Shown here: positions 1 through 8,194 of the stretch, piece by piece
How positions within the stretch are numbered: the stretch's first letter is position 1
Layout: every line of letters begins with the position of its first letter
Source: Nitrososphaerota archaeon
Lineage (GTDB): Archaea > Thermoproteota > Nitrososphaeria > Nitrososphaerales > UBA183
Direction: 5' to 3'
NCBI GenBank assembly: GCA_029784825.1
Contig: JAFMAU010000005.1
Coordinates: 1 to 64,000, forward strand
DNA: 64,000 nt
Notes under the pieces: generated by a model
The model's database searches: none
Told to the model about the DNA's origin: nothing
The model's input: only the letters and a program-made list of their open reading frames with translations
Translations under genes and position numbers: made by a program

Positions 1-240
1 GAGCAGGTAGGGAGCTACAAGCCCAGGACGGCGCACTGGGTCGAGTTCCTGCGCAGGACGGGCGCGGCAAAAGGGGAAGTGCTCCACGTCGCGCAGAGCG
101 TCTTTCATGATATCGTCCCGGCTCAAGAACTTGGCATCGCGACCGCATGGGTGAACAGATACTCCGAGCATCTACCCAGGGACGCGATGCCTTCGATGAT
201 ATCAGACAGCCTGGAGTCCCTAGCGAATATCATCGATTGA
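1..240 (+). CDS. HAD-superfamily hydrolase, C-terminal part
   Basis: The window opens inside a reading frame that ends at TGA 238-240. The 79 visible residues match the C-terminal core of haloacid-dehalogenase type II hydrolases: a VGSYKP stretch with the conserved lysine, followed by HVAQSVFHDIVPAQELGIATAWVNR. In this family that region holds the acidic residues that bind Mg and the loop contributing to the phosphate or halide pocket. The nucleophilic aspartate lies upstream and outside the window, so the substrate cannot be judged. The next gene converges on it from the other strand 15 bp downstream. Confidence 0.8.
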   Translation, partial: EQVGSYKPRTAHWVEFLRRTGAAKGEVLHVAQSVFHDIVPAQELGIATAWVNRYSEHLPRDAMPSMISDSLESLANIID

Positions 241-255
241 CGGCGTCTGCAGAGC

Positions 256-1662
256 TCACGGGAGGATTTGGCTGGCTCTTTCCAGCCTCCCAGTGATCCT
301 GAGATAATCTGTCCCCCTCTTAGTGAGCTCATACATGATCCTCTCACGTCCTCGGAAGACCTCCGAGCCTCGCTTGCGGATCAGTGCCATGTCTTCGAGC
401 TCCGCTAGGTGTTGATAGACGCTCGCGGTAGAGATCTCCTTCCTCCCGCCGAGAGTTGTCCATAGTTGGTAGGCGTAGCCGGGCCTCCTCAGGAGACGCA
501 TGATTGAGGTCTTGGTCTCGCCTATCCTAGGCGAGGGCGAGGCGTATGAAGTGGACGGGGCGATTCTCCGGGTTTCCTTTGCGATGCGCGAGACGGACCT
601 CGTGTCCTTGAGGCCCGCGCCCGTGATGACGCACACTACGCTTTCGTCGCGGCCGACCAGTCCACTCTTGACTGCTCTGGACAGCCCAGCCACGACGGAT
701 GCCGCCGACGGCTCGGCGAATATCCCCTCTGTCTTGGCCAGGAGGCCGGTGGCAGAGATTGTCTCTCCGGAAGTCGTCGGGATCGAGAGCCCATGCGACT
801 CCTCAATGGCCTTTGCCGCCTCTTCCCTGAAGTAAGGCTCCGACTCGGCCAGCTCTGCAAGCGGAAGCCCGATGGGCGCCTGGACCCGGGCCGAAGAGTC
901 GGCCTGTCCCAGCTTCACCCCGACCAGCCTGCACCCTAGAGCCCCTATGACGCCCGCTTCTTCGAGTTGGCGGAAGGCGCGCCACACCATGCTGAGATGG
1001 CCCCCGGTCCCCACGGGGACCACCACCACGTCAGGTATCTTCCATTCGAGGTCCTGTACAATTTCATAGCCTGTCGTCTTCTCGCCCTCCATGAGGTACG
1101 GGTTCGCTGCTGTGACCTCGAGTGAACCGCCCCTCCAACCAGCGCTGGATGTGGTATCAAGCTCTGCGCCGTATGCAAGCATCTGGAAGAGCTTCCCCTG
1201 GTCCGTGTTCGGGTTCACTCTGATGTGGGCTTTGACCCCTGCCTTGGCGCAATAGGCGGCGAGGGAGGCGCCGAGGTTCCCCGTGGTGTCGCAACTGTAC
1301 CCCCTGACGCCCGCGTGCCTTGCCAGGCTCACCAGTACCGTGGTTCCTCTGTCCATGAACGAGCCAGTCGGGTTCCTAGTCTCGTCTTTGATCATCAGAT
1401 TCCGCAGCCCCAATTCGCCGCCCAACCGCTCTGCTCGTAGGAGCGGGGTCCCCCCTTCCCCAAGGGTCACGACCTCCTCGGGAGGGAGGTGCGGGAGAAA
1501 TACGCGGTACCTCCACACCCCGGACGGGAGGTTCTCGAGTCCCCTCCTGGAAACGCTTGGCCGCCTTGCCGACTCGATCAGGACCGCACCACCGCATCTT
1601 TCGCAAACGGGTGTCAACGAGCGAGTGTCGAAGGTGTGAGAGCACCTGGTGCACCTGAACAT
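256..1662 (-). CDS. Threonine synthase-like PLP-fold protein with catalytic Lys replaced by Met, fused to a C-terminal winged helix
   Basis: This 468-residue protein starts with a zinc ribbon (CTRC near residue 4, CERC near 20). A fold-type II PLP-enzyme domain closest to threonine synthase follows, at about 60-370. The motif NPTGSFKDRG, whose lysine forms the Schiff base with PLP, reads NPTGSFMDRG here; the codon at 1354-1356 is ATG (Met103). The phosphate-binding loop is PVGTGGHLS, and a TTGN cofactor-binding segment is present. Residues from about 385 form a PadR-like winged helix (STASVYQHLAELEDMALIRKRG, with an RGRER wing). Threonine synthases are normally not fused to such a domain. I infer a PLP- or metabolite-sensing regulator rather than a working synthase. 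The start is the ATG about 30 bp from a TATATA element, so leaderless expression is likely. Confidence 0.85.
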   Translation of the reverse strand: MFRCTRCSHTFDTRSLTPVCERCGGAVLIESARRPSVSRRGLENLPSGVWRYRVFLPHLPPEEVVTLGEGGTPLLRAERLGGELGLRNLMIKDETRNPTGSFMDRGTTVLVSLARHAGVRGYSCDTTGNLGASLAAYCAKAGVKAHIRVNPNTDQGKLFQMLAYGAELDTTSSAGWRGGSLEVTAANPYLMEGEKTTGYEIVQDLEWKIPDVVVVPVGTGGHLSMVWRAFRQLEEAGVIGALGCRLVGVKLGQADSSARVQAPIGLPLAELAESEPYFREEAAKAIEESHGLSIPTTSGETISATGLLAKTEGIFAEPSAASVVAGLSRAVKSGLVGRDESVVCVITGAGLKDTRSVSRIAKETRRIAPSTSYASPSPRIGETKTSIMRLLRRPGYAYQLWTTLGGRKEISTASVYQHLAELEDMALIRKRGSEVFRGRERIMYELTKRGTDYLRITGRLERASQILP

Positions 1663-1687
1663 CGATAGGGGCTTTGGAGAAAGAAGT

Positions 1688-1710
1688 GATATATAGGTTG
1701 GGACTTATAT
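1688..1710. promoter_or_regulatory. Divergent TATA elements
   Basis: A TATATA core at about 1689-1695 lies 30 bp before the ATG of the minus-strand synthase-like gene. A second TATA-like stretch (CTTATATG, about 1704-1710) lies about 28 bp before the ATG at 1736 on the plus strand. Both spacings fit archaeal promoters with leaderless transcripts. Confidence 0.55.
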
Positions 1711-1735
1711 GTCGTCAGAAGGGCCGGGTCTGACG

Positions 1736-2515
1736 ATGGTCCGAACAAGGGAAGTAGCCGGAGCGACTATCTTCACCGCCTTTGTCTTCGTCACCACGTT
1801 CTCCTTTGCAGTGACAACGTCCACTGGTGGGTACTTTGACGTGGGAGAGATCATGGTTTACATCACCGCTTTGGTCATGGGACCCTACGTCGGGGCGTTC
1901 GCTGGCGGAGTCGGTTCTGCTCTCTCTGACGCACTGTTGGCTCCACAGTTCGCCCCGGGGACCCTCATCATCAAGGCGGCAGAAGGCTTCATCGTAGGGT
2001 ACCTCGGAAGAAGGGGCTTCCGCGCGTTTCCCGAAGGCCTACACAAGAAGGTCGGCGCGGCACTCGGACTCGCAGTGGCTGGAATCGTACTTGGTGTTGG
2101 GCTCATATCCTTCCCCGACGCGTCGCTGCTGTTCGGCCAGGCGGGGTTCACTCCGACAGCGTCAACCGCCGACGTCCCCCTTTCGGTGGTGGTCTGGCTG
2201 CTGACCGCAGTCATTGCGTTCGGAGTCACGTATGCCGCGAGCTCGAAGATCGGGCCGAAGTACACCTGGATCGCTCTTGCCATACTTGCGGGAGGGGCCG
2301 AGATGGTCGCGGGCTACTTCCTCTATGAAACCGGGGTACTGCAGATAGGCCTCGCGGCCCCTCTCGCGGAGATTCCCGTTAACGCTCTACAGGCCATCGC
2401 CGGACTCGTGGTGGCGCCACCGGTAGCTTCAAGAGTCCAGGGGCTATTCAGGAGGGAGGCGCCGCAGTTGCGCGAAAGCCCTGGGAACGGGACGGGTCAA
2501 GGCGGAGCCGTCTGA
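1736..2515 (+). CDS. ECF transporter S component (substrate-binding membrane subunit)
   Basis: The product has about 259 residues and is strongly hydrophobic, with six or so membrane segments. Its N-terminal half has the look of ECF S components: a first helix, GGYFDVGEIMVYITALVMGPYVGAF, then GGVGSALSDAL and a PGTLIIKAAEGFIVGYLGRR stretch. S components capture vitamins or other small molecules and use an energising module (EcfT and two ATPases) encoded elsewhere; none is in this window. The substrate is unknown. ATG 1736 is preferred over ATG 1709 because the nearest TATA element would place the transcript start next to 1736. The 3' end overlaps the next gene as CTGA. Confidence 0.75.
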   Translation: MVRTREVAGATIFTAFVFVTTFSFAVTTSTGGYFDVGEIMVYITALVMGPYVGAFAGGVGSALSDALLAPQFAPGTLIIKAAEGFIVGYLGRRGFRAFPEGLHKKVGAALGLAVAGIVLGVGLISFPDASLLFGQAGFTPTASTADVPLSVVVWLLTAVIAFGVTYAASSKIGPKYTWIALAILAGGAEMVAGYFLYETGVLQIGLAAPLAEIPVNALQAIAGLVVAPPVASRVQGLFRREAPQLRESPGNGTGQGGAV

Positions 2516-3528
2516 GGACGCGAAGGCTTCCCCTTGGCAAAGTCTCCATCGAGCTACTCAACTCCACCGTCCTAAGGCTCACCGGACAGAAGTCAGAACG
2601 CGTTGTCACTCCCGCCGCGGCCGGGGTGGACTTCGCAGCCGTGAGAGTTGGGGGGAAGTTCATGGTCGTTTCCGCCGATCCCATCACTGGGGCATCTGAA
2701 GAAATCGGGACCTACGCCGTCAGAGTCGCGGCCAACGACGTCGCCACTTCTGGGAACGCTGCACAGTTCCTTGAATCGGTGGTTCTGCTCCCCGACGGGT
2801 CCACATCGTCCAAGCTTGAGGAGATTGCTCGTCAGATGCACGGGGCGGCCAGGGACTCTGGAATAGCCATCCTTGGGGGGCACACCGAAGTAACCCCCGG
2901 ACTCAGGGCCCCCGTGATCGTCGCCACCGTTTTCAGCTTCGTGGATGGATTCGTAACTTCGGCGGGCGCAAAGGAGGGAGACGTCCTCATGATGACCAAG
3001 ACAGCCGGCCTGGAAGGGACCTCGGAGCTCGCAAGGGAGCACAGGTTTCCAAAGGGGAGCGTGCCTTCACCGGTGATTGGCAGGGCGAGGAGATACATAG
3101 ACCAGATAGATGTCACAGCCGAGGCAGTGGCGGCATACCGGACAGGCAAGGTCCACGCCATGCACGACTGCACCGAAGGGGGCGTCACGGGAGCCGCCTA
3201 CGAGATGTCTCTCGCTTCAAAACTCGGGTTCACGCTGCGCTCTTCAGAGGTTCCCGTTTCAAGCGAGACGACGAAGATATGCTCCCATCTGTCAATCGAC
3301 CCCCTCAGGCTCATCGGGTCAGGGTCTTTGCTCTTGGCCGTGGAGGAGGGGGCCGAGGATGCGGTCGAGAGGGCGCTGCATCCTACCATGGTGACGACTA
3401 TCGGGGAATTCCACCGAGGCAGGAGACTCGTCGATTCGAGAGGAGGTTTCCTGGAACTGAAGGAAGCGCCGGAAGACGAGCTATGGCGAGTGCTCGGAGG
3501 GCCGTCTCGCCGTCGGCACCGGCTTTAG
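2512..3528 (+). CDS. AIR synthase-related protein (HypE/PurM-like ATP-binding fold), apparent CTG start
   Basis: The frame encodes an AIR-synthase superfamily protein. An N-terminal LPLGKVSIELLN segment is followed by GVDFAAV, VVSADPITGA, an ANDVATSG metal and ATP region, a GGHTEVTPG loop, and a C-terminal domain with HDCTEGGVTGA. The conserved N-terminal segment lies upstream of GTG 2626. Between the in-frame stop near 2380 and 2626 there is no ATG, GTG or TTG. CTG 2512 overlaps the previous stop as CTGA, which would couple translation and yields about 338 residues, a normal family length. The members are HypE, ThiL, PurM and SelD relatives; the hydrogenase genes that would accompany HypE are absent, so the substrate is unknown. 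The 3' end overlaps topoisomerase IB by 48 bp, tail to tail. Confidence 0.75.
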   Translation: MRTRRLPLGKVSIELLNSTVLRLTGQKSERVVTPAAAGVDFAAVRVGGKFMVVSADPITGASEEIGTYAVRVAANDVATSGNAAQFLESVVLLPDGSTSSKLEEIARQMHGAARDSGIAILGGHTEVTPGLRAPVIVATVFSFVDGFVTSAGAKEGDVLMMTKTAGLEGTSELAREHRFPKGSVPSPVIGRARRYIDQIDVTAEAVAAYRTGKVHAMHDCTEGGVTGAAYEMSLASKLGFTLRSSEVPVSSETTKICSHLSIDPLRLIGSGSLLLAVEEGAEDAVERALHPTMVTTIGEFHRGRRLVDSRGGFLELKEAPEDELWRVLGGPSRRRHRL

Positions 3529-5058
3529 AGCCGCAGGCGCAGATTCCCACTTCTGCGAGGAATGCTGCACCCAGGAGAACTTCCTCTGGAGGGACTTGCT
3601 GTAGACCTTGGCCCAGTCCAGGCCGACGTAGTCGCACCACGACTTGTACACCCTCGGGTCGATGTAGTTCTTCATGGACGTGTTGAGGTTGTAGTTCTTC
3701 GTCCTGACATAAAAATCGAGCTCCCGCTGGAGCTTCGCGGTCCTCTTCTGATCTCCCTTGGCCCTCGCGGCCTCAAGCTTCTCCTGCTTCTTCTTGAGCG
3801 ACTCCTCCCATGTCTTGGGCGGGGTCCTCTGGTGGTTGCAGAATATTGCGGCCTGTAGGTTCGCCTCCTTCGCATGATACAACTTGTCCAGGTCGTCGGC
3901 TGAGCTGAGGTCCCTCGACCCAAGGCTGCTCTTTGCGGTGTCGGTCGCGTGGTAGGTCCTGAAGACCTTCGCGGTCACTCCTGGGACGATCGAGGAGAGG
4001 AACTGGTTGACCATCCCTGAGCTCACGTTGTGGAAGATCTCGCTGTCGGCGCCCTTTCCGGCCATGAACTCCCTGAGGTTCCTCGCCACAGGAGGCGGAA
4101 CTCTCTCCGACTTCGACCATGCCACGCTGTCCTTTCCGAGGAAGTCGAACTCGGCCGACTCGCCGCTCAGCCTGACGTGCTCGACCCTGAGGGTGCTTGC
4201 ACCGACGGTGTCAGCCTCGTCCTCGTCCTTCTCGTCTCCTACCCTCATCCCCATCGTGTCGATAAGGTAGCACACAGTCGCGACCTGCCGCATCTTCTCG
4301 TCCTTCGAGTCGAGCTCCCGCATGATTCTCGCGCGGATTCTGTCGAGGTTGGTACCTACCTTTCGGGCGTTGTCGTACTTCGCCTTGCTGCGGGACTGCT
4401 GGATAGGCGCGCTCTCGTGCAGCCACACGTACTTCTCTTTGGCTGTCAGCTTATCGATCCACTTCGCCATCCACATTGAGTTGTGGTCGTGCACTATCTC
4501 CTTCCAGCTCCCGGGAGGGGCTGGCGCAGACTCGCCCAGGTTCAGGACCACGTCCGAGGGGCCCACTCGCGGCTTCCACTTCCCTCGGAAAGGGTGCTTG
4601 CCCCGGCCCATGAAGAGGCCTGGGGGCTCGACCATCCAGTTGGCGATGTCGACGTCCTTGCCGTCCAAGACAGCCTTCCCGTACTTCGCCTTCAGGGCCT
4701 CCCTCTGCTCCTTCCTCGAAGCGGCGAGCGCCTTCTTCTGCTCCTTCGACATCGATTCCTTCGCCGCCTTTTCCTGGTCTACCTTCCGGTAGAACTCGGC
4801 GAGGTCTATGTCGCCGAACTTCGCCCCTTTGCACCAGGGCGGGAGCTGCCTGACGAAGTCCTCGGTGAAGTTCGAGGTGAAGACCGGGTCTTGCACGTAT
4901 GGCGTGTCCTTCTTCTTGGCGAAGATGTATGCCATCTCCTCGGCCAACGGTGAAAGCTCGACCGGCTTTCCTCTTACCTTCAAAGGGATGCGGGCGGGCT
5001 CGTAGGCCGGTGGGAAATGGACGCCGCTGTGAGAAAGGGTCTTCCAGTATGCAGTCAT
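3481..5058 (-). CDS. topIB: DNA topoisomerase IB, eukaryotic type
   Basis: This 525-residue enzyme relaxes supercoils by nicking one strand and forming a 3'-phosphotyrosyl link. The N-terminal core begins KTLSHSGVHFPPAYEP, as in eukaryotic Top1 (WW-EHNG region). A basic, coiled linker is seen at about 155-190 and again around 405-440. The catalytic tyrosine is Tyr465 in NYIDPR near the C-terminus. Active-site arginines fall in the MGMRVGDEKDED and FRTYHATDTA stretches. This enzyme type is a hallmark of Thaumarchaeota and relatives and is absent from most other archaea. The ATG start lies about 35 bp from a TATATAAA element at 5088-5097. The gene stands alone. Confidence 0.95.
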   Translation of the reverse strand: MTAYWKTLSHSGVHFPPAYEPARIPLKVRGKPVELSPLAEEMAYIFAKKKDTPYVQDPVFTSNFTEDFVRQLPPWCKGAKFGDIDLAEFYRKVDQEKAAKESMSKEQKKALAASRKEQREALKAKYGKAVLDGKDVDIANWMVEPPGLFMGRGKHPFRGKWKPRVGPSDVVLNLGESAPAPPGSWKEIVHDHNSMWMAKWIDKLTAKEKYVWLHESAPIQQSRSKAKYDNARKVGTNLDRIRARIMRELDSKDEKMRQVATVCYLIDTMGMRVGDEKDEDEADTVGASTLRVEHVRLSGESAEFDFLGKDSVAWSKSERVPPPVARNLREFMAGKGADSEIFHNVSSGMVNQFLSSIVPGVTAKVFRTYHATDTAKSSLGSRDLSSADDLDKLYHAKEANLQAAIFCNHQRTPPKTWEESLKKKQEKLEAARAKGDQKRTAKLQRELDFYVRTKNYNLNTSMKNYIDPRVYKSWCDYVGLDWAKVYSKSLQRKFSWVQHSSQKWESAPAALKPVPTARRPSEHSP

Positions 5059-5087
5059 GAATCGGTTACTTTCGATTCAGGGCCGTT

Positions 5088-5098
5088 TGTATATAAAA
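5088..5098 (-). promoter_or_regulatory. TATA element of topoisomerase IB gene
   Basis: Read on the minus strand, an AT-rich TTTTATATAC stretch sits about 30-35 bp before the ATG at 5058. It is the strongest A/T run between the two divergent genes. Confidence 0.5.
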
Positions 5099-5170
5099 TC
5101 CACTCGGGTTTGCAAAGGAGCCCGTAGGAGGGTTAAATATGCGCGAGAAGGGCTTTGCCCTAGTTCTTCC

Positions 5171-5896
5171 ATGTGGCTTGACTTCGAGGGAGGATCCGAT
5201 GCCAAGTTCAAGGCCTCGTCTATGATAGTTGCCGTTTCCACCTCCATGCCGCAATACAAGGCGCTCTATTCCCAGGCCAAGGAGCTCGCAGGATACTTGC
5301 TGAAGAAGATGGAATTCAAGAAAATCGGGACTGTCCGCGCTTCGGTGTTTCCTCCTGAGGTCATCGTCAGAGGGGATGGGCTTTCGAGCCTCCCGGAGTG
5401 CGGATTCTATCGCAGCCAAGGCAAGCACGACATCGTTCTCTTCGCCGGGGACACCTCCCCCATGGATGACCAGTACGACTTCGCGCAGTTCCTGCTGGGA
5501 AAGGCCCAAGGGATGGGCGTGAAAGAGCTGTACTCGGTCGGGGCGAGGTGGGCTGAGAACCCGGTGGCACCTGAGGCAGAGCCTCAGGCTTGCGGGTTCG
5601 CGACAGATTCTCTAGGGGTCGCGAAGCTCAAGAAGCACGGGGTCAGGATCCTCGGGGAGGAGCCGGCCCCCTTCTTTGCGTCGATGGTCGTAGCCATGGC
5701 GAAGGAAGCAGGAATCCGCGGGTACAAGCTTTCGGTAGATCACGGCGAGCCGAGCCCTCATGTCAGATCGGTGGCGAAGCTGCTCGACATCCTGGGAGGC
5801 ATGGCCGGCTTCGAGGTCGACCTTTCAGAGCTGCGGTCGAAGGCAACCTCGAGCGCTCCCCCTCGACTCGGCGGGGCAGGCTCGATATACCACTAA
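5171..5896 (+). CDS. PAC2-family protein (proteasome-assembly-chaperone-like)
   Basis: The product has about 241 residues. A KFKASSMIVAVSTSMPQYKALYSQ start leads to a KHDIVLFAGDTSPMDDQYDFAQFLL core, then GVKELYSVGA and a C-terminal region ending in a Leu-rich helix. This order matches archaeal PAC2-family proteins, which resemble eukaryotic proteasome assembly chaperones and are sometimes annotated as ATP-grasp. No proteasome gene is in the window, so the role is unproven. ATG 5171 is chosen because a TTAAATA element at about 5133 lies the right distance upstream. It ends with a 4-bp tail overlap with the next gene. Confidence 0.75.
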   Translation: MWLDFEGGSDAKFKASSMIVAVSTSMPQYKALYSQAKELAGYLLKKMEFKKIGTVRASVFPPEVIVRGDGLSSLPECGFYRSQGKHDIVLFAGDTSPMDDQYDFAQFLLGKAQGMGVKELYSVGARWAENPVAPEAEPQACGFATDSLGVAKLKKHGVRILGEEPAPFFASMVVAMAKEAGIRGYKLSVDHGEPSPHVRSVAKLLDILGGMAGFEVDLSELRSKATSSAPPRLGGAGSIYH

Positions 5897-6330
5897 GAGT
5901 TGACAGTATCCGCTTCGCGGTCCAGGGCGTCGAGCTCCGCACCGAAGCCCCAGCTCCTGGCGACGCCGTCGGCCTCCCTCTCTCTGGTCCTCGACTCTTC
6001 TGGCCGTACGTGCTCGTTGAGCCACGCGTGAGCCAGCTCGTGGGCTATGACCGCAACGGCGGCGGGGTCCGAGAGGGCGTTGAAGAGGTGAGAGTAGAAC
6101 GTTATTGTCTGCCTAGGGTGCGAACGAAAGAAGAACCTGACCCTCGAGTACCTGGTGAGGCCGACGGTCGTCTTTGTGGGCCTCTTGGAGAGCAGGACGC
6201 TCCGGACCGTGGTTATCTTGGGGACCCCTCCAGGCGGGCGCGAAGCCGCTTCCATGAACAGCCTGTCGAATCTGGGGTCGTCAGAGCTCATGCTGAACGG
6301 TCCGTCGATGATTCCGGGGCCGGAGCTCAT
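5893..6330 (-). CDS. Small HExxH zinc metallopeptidase-like protein
   Basis: The 145-residue product has VAVIAHELAHAWLNEH, a zinc-binding HExxH helix, followed about 20 residues later by REREADGVARSWGF, which can give the third ligand (glutamate) as in gluzincins. The N-terminal half contains TRYSRVRFFFRSHP and TITFYSHLF. No signal peptide or membrane span is seen, so it is probably cytosolic, or tethered by its partner. Its ATG overlaps the stop of the upstream four-helix membrane protein as ATGA, so the two are translationally coupled. The substrate is unknown. Confidence 0.7.
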   Translation of the reverse strand: MSSGPGIIDGPFSMSSDDPRFDRLFMEAASRPPGGVPKITTVRSVLLSKRPTKTTVGLTRYSRVRFFFRSHPRQTITFYSHLFNALSDPAAVAVIAHELAHAWLNEHVRPEESRTREREADGVARSWGFGAELDALDREADTVNS

Positions 6331-6752
6331 GAGCCCTTCGCGAGCCGCCTCCCCAAGACGGCCATGGTCAGGCCCACCCAGTAGGGAAGGTACGAGAGGA
6401 CTGGGTCCAGGCCCCCGAGCCTGTAGGCCGAGTATCCGAACGAAATCAGCAGACCGAGGAAACCTGCCCCGCCTCCCAGGTAGATCAGAGCCCTTCCCGT
6501 CGTGGTGTGTCTTGCCAAGATGATGACGCCGCCGATAGCCACCGCCACCCCGCCGAGCGCGATGATCAGCTCCACGATCGTAATCGCGATGATGGCCGCG
6601 CTTGCCGCCGCGCCGCTGAGGAACTGGGATACTTCTGGAGCGGCGTACCCCAGGGCGGTGTAGAGGAAGCCTCTGGACGAGTAACCGCTCAAGACCATGA
6701 GAACCCCGCCCACCACGGCGAGGACTCCCGCGAGATAGCGCTTGAACCCCAC
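6327..6752 (-). CDS. Four-helix membrane protein of unknown function
   Basis: The 141 residues contain four hydrophobic segments: about 7-28, 45-70, 72-90 and 97-118. Short polar loops separate them, with positive ends (MGFKR, RRLAKGS). It is the first gene of a two-gene unit with the HExxH protein downstream (4-bp overlap), so it may anchor or regulate that protein. I do not recognise the family. Confidence 0.65.
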   Translation of the reverse strand: MGFKRYLAGVLAVVGGVLMVLSGYSSRGFLYTALGYAAPEVSQFLSGAAASAAIIAITIVELIIALGGVAVAIGGVIILARHTTTGRALIYLGGGAGFLGLLISFGYSAYRLGGLDPVLSYLPYWVGLTMAVLGRRLAKGS

Positions 6753-6851
6753 GAAGGATGGGAAGCCGCACCGCTAGAATAGCGTTTTGATTGATTCTTC
6801 TCCGGAGACCGAGATGTTTATCCATGTGCTGCGGCACAAGGCCAAAGACCA

Positions 6852-7625
6852 ATGCGAGCGGCTAACACCGACGGCTCCCTCCAAAACACCCTCGACTGGG
6901 CCCTTGACAGGATGAGACAGAAGGGTTACGAAGTCAGGTCCAAGGTCTCCCTGAGCGTCGAGCCAAACCTTGCGATAATGGGGTACGCGAGGAAGGAAGG
7001 GCAGGTGCACAGGATCCTGATTTCGGAGTGGGCCCTCGACTCGGAGATGCTCGGCGGGCTCGTCCTCCACGAGCTGTCTCACGTGTATTTTGCTGAGCGC
7101 GGGGCCAGCTCGCACGACAGCAAAATACTGGAGGCGGTGCTGGAAGACCTGAAGGAGAAAGACGGGCTGAGAGTGAAGGAGACGGAGCTCCTCATAGACG
7201 CCTTCAACCACCTTCAGAACATCCTAGTCGACGACGTGGTGTTTGAGGTCATGGGCGAGAAGGAGCACGACATGGCGAAGAGGTTCTTCGCCGAGTGGAT
7301 CACGGACAGGCCGTCCGGAGACCCTGCGGCGGATGCTGGGTTGCTGTGCAGAAACGCCTTCGCGGTTGCTTCGATAAAGAGAAGGAAGCTGGCCGACTGG
7401 TCCGCCAGGGGGGCTCACGATGACGCGGAGATGTATTTCAGGAACAAGAGCCTGCTGGACGGGATGGGTCGCCACGCCGAGCAGGAGTTCGGCTGGCTGG
7501 AGGAGTTCCTGGAGAAGTCGAGGCCGGACATGAGCGATGCCGAGTTCCGGGCGTCCCTCGACGAGTACTTTGACAGGATGCTGTCTCTGATGCGCTCTTC
7601 GACGAGGCTTGACGACCTCAGGTAA
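6852..7625 (+). CDS. HELSH-motif metalloprotease-like protein (DUF5781-like)
   Basis: This 257-residue soluble protein has GGLVLHELSHVYFAE at about 73-87, an HExxH zinc helix. The later segments HLQNILVDDVVFEVMGE and FFAEWITDR are rich in acidic residues that could supply the remaining ligand. The C-terminal third is helical and charged. I recall a similar archaeal family listed as DUF5781, but cannot confirm it here. A TTTAT stretch 30-35 bp upstream of ATG 6852 is the likely promoter. It lies beside another HExxH protein in divergent orientation, an unusual pairing. Confidence 0.7.
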   Translation: MRAANTDGSLQNTLDWALDRMRQKGYEVRSKVSLSVEPNLAIMGYARKEGQVHRILISEWALDSEMLGGLVLHELSHVYFAERGASSHDSKILEAVLEDLKEKDGLRVKETELLIDAFNHLQNILVDDVVFEVMGEKEHDMAKRFFAEWITDRPSGDPAADAGLLCRNAFAVASIKRRKLADWSARGAHDDAEMYFRNKSLLDGMGRHAEQEFGWLEEFLEKSRPDMSDAEFRASLDEYFDRMLSLMRSSTRLDDLR

Positions 7626-8136
7626 GACCGGACCCTTCCGGCAGGGTGGGCGCCGCTCGGCGGCCAGGGTCGTCGTGGTCTTGGCGGTGGCGGGGGCCGT
7701 GGCCTTCGGAGTTTACATTGGATATCTTGCCTACGCCAACGACAGCTTTCCGGCTCAGGAGAGGCCCTTCGCCGACTACGCGAGTGTCGCGTCCTCCACG
7801 TTCAACGGCACCGAGTATGCTTTCAGCCTGCGGTGGAACGACTCCAGCTACCTCCCCCTCTTCGCCCAGGTGACATCCCCACAGACTGATGCCGCCAACA
7901 CTCCAGTATGCAGCATCGGACTCTCTACTGTCCAGTCGGGGCAGATCATCTTCCTCCCATTCACGATAAGCCCTGCTTCTGCCGCGCTGAGCAATGTGGA
8001 CCTGTCCATCGCGGTGAAGTCTGTCGCCACAGGGGCCGAGTTCACCGTAACCTACAACGTCGCGAGCGTCACGGCGAGCAACGCCCCGATTTCCCCTTCG
8101 AACATTTCATGCCAGCAGCCTCTGGGCTCGTATTGA
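7609..8136 (+). CDS. Membrane-anchored extracytoplasmic protein
   Basis: The product has 175 residues. A basic start (GKTGPFRQGGRRSAAR) is followed by one hydrophobic helix, then an extracytoplasmic domain rich in Ser, Thr and Asn with several N-glycosylation sequons (NDSS, NGTE, NISC). Two cysteines could form a disulfide. It overlaps the previous gene by 17 bp through a TTG start; a GTG further on would remove the basic residues that normally precede such an anchor. The family is not recognised. Confidence 0.6.
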   Translation: MTTSGKTGPFRQGGRRSAARVVVVLAVAGAVAFGVYIGYLAYANDSFPAQERPFADYASVASSTFNGTEYAFSLRWNDSSYLPLFAQVTSPQTDAANTPVCSIGLSTVQSGQIIFLPFTISPASAALSNVDLSIAVKSVATGAEFTVTYNVASVTASNAPISPSNISCQQPLGSY

Positions 8137-8194
8137 GCTCCGAGCCATCAGGCTTTTAGCAGGCGGACGGCCCGTAGCGGAGGAATCCTGGGGC

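Noticed and set aside
5893..6852. A 319-residue minus-strand frame covering both the HExxH protein and the region of the four-helix protein
   Set aside because: Its N-terminal half is Arg/Gly-rich and unlike a protein, while the other frame there codes a clean membrane protein ending in ATGA overlap with the HExxH start.
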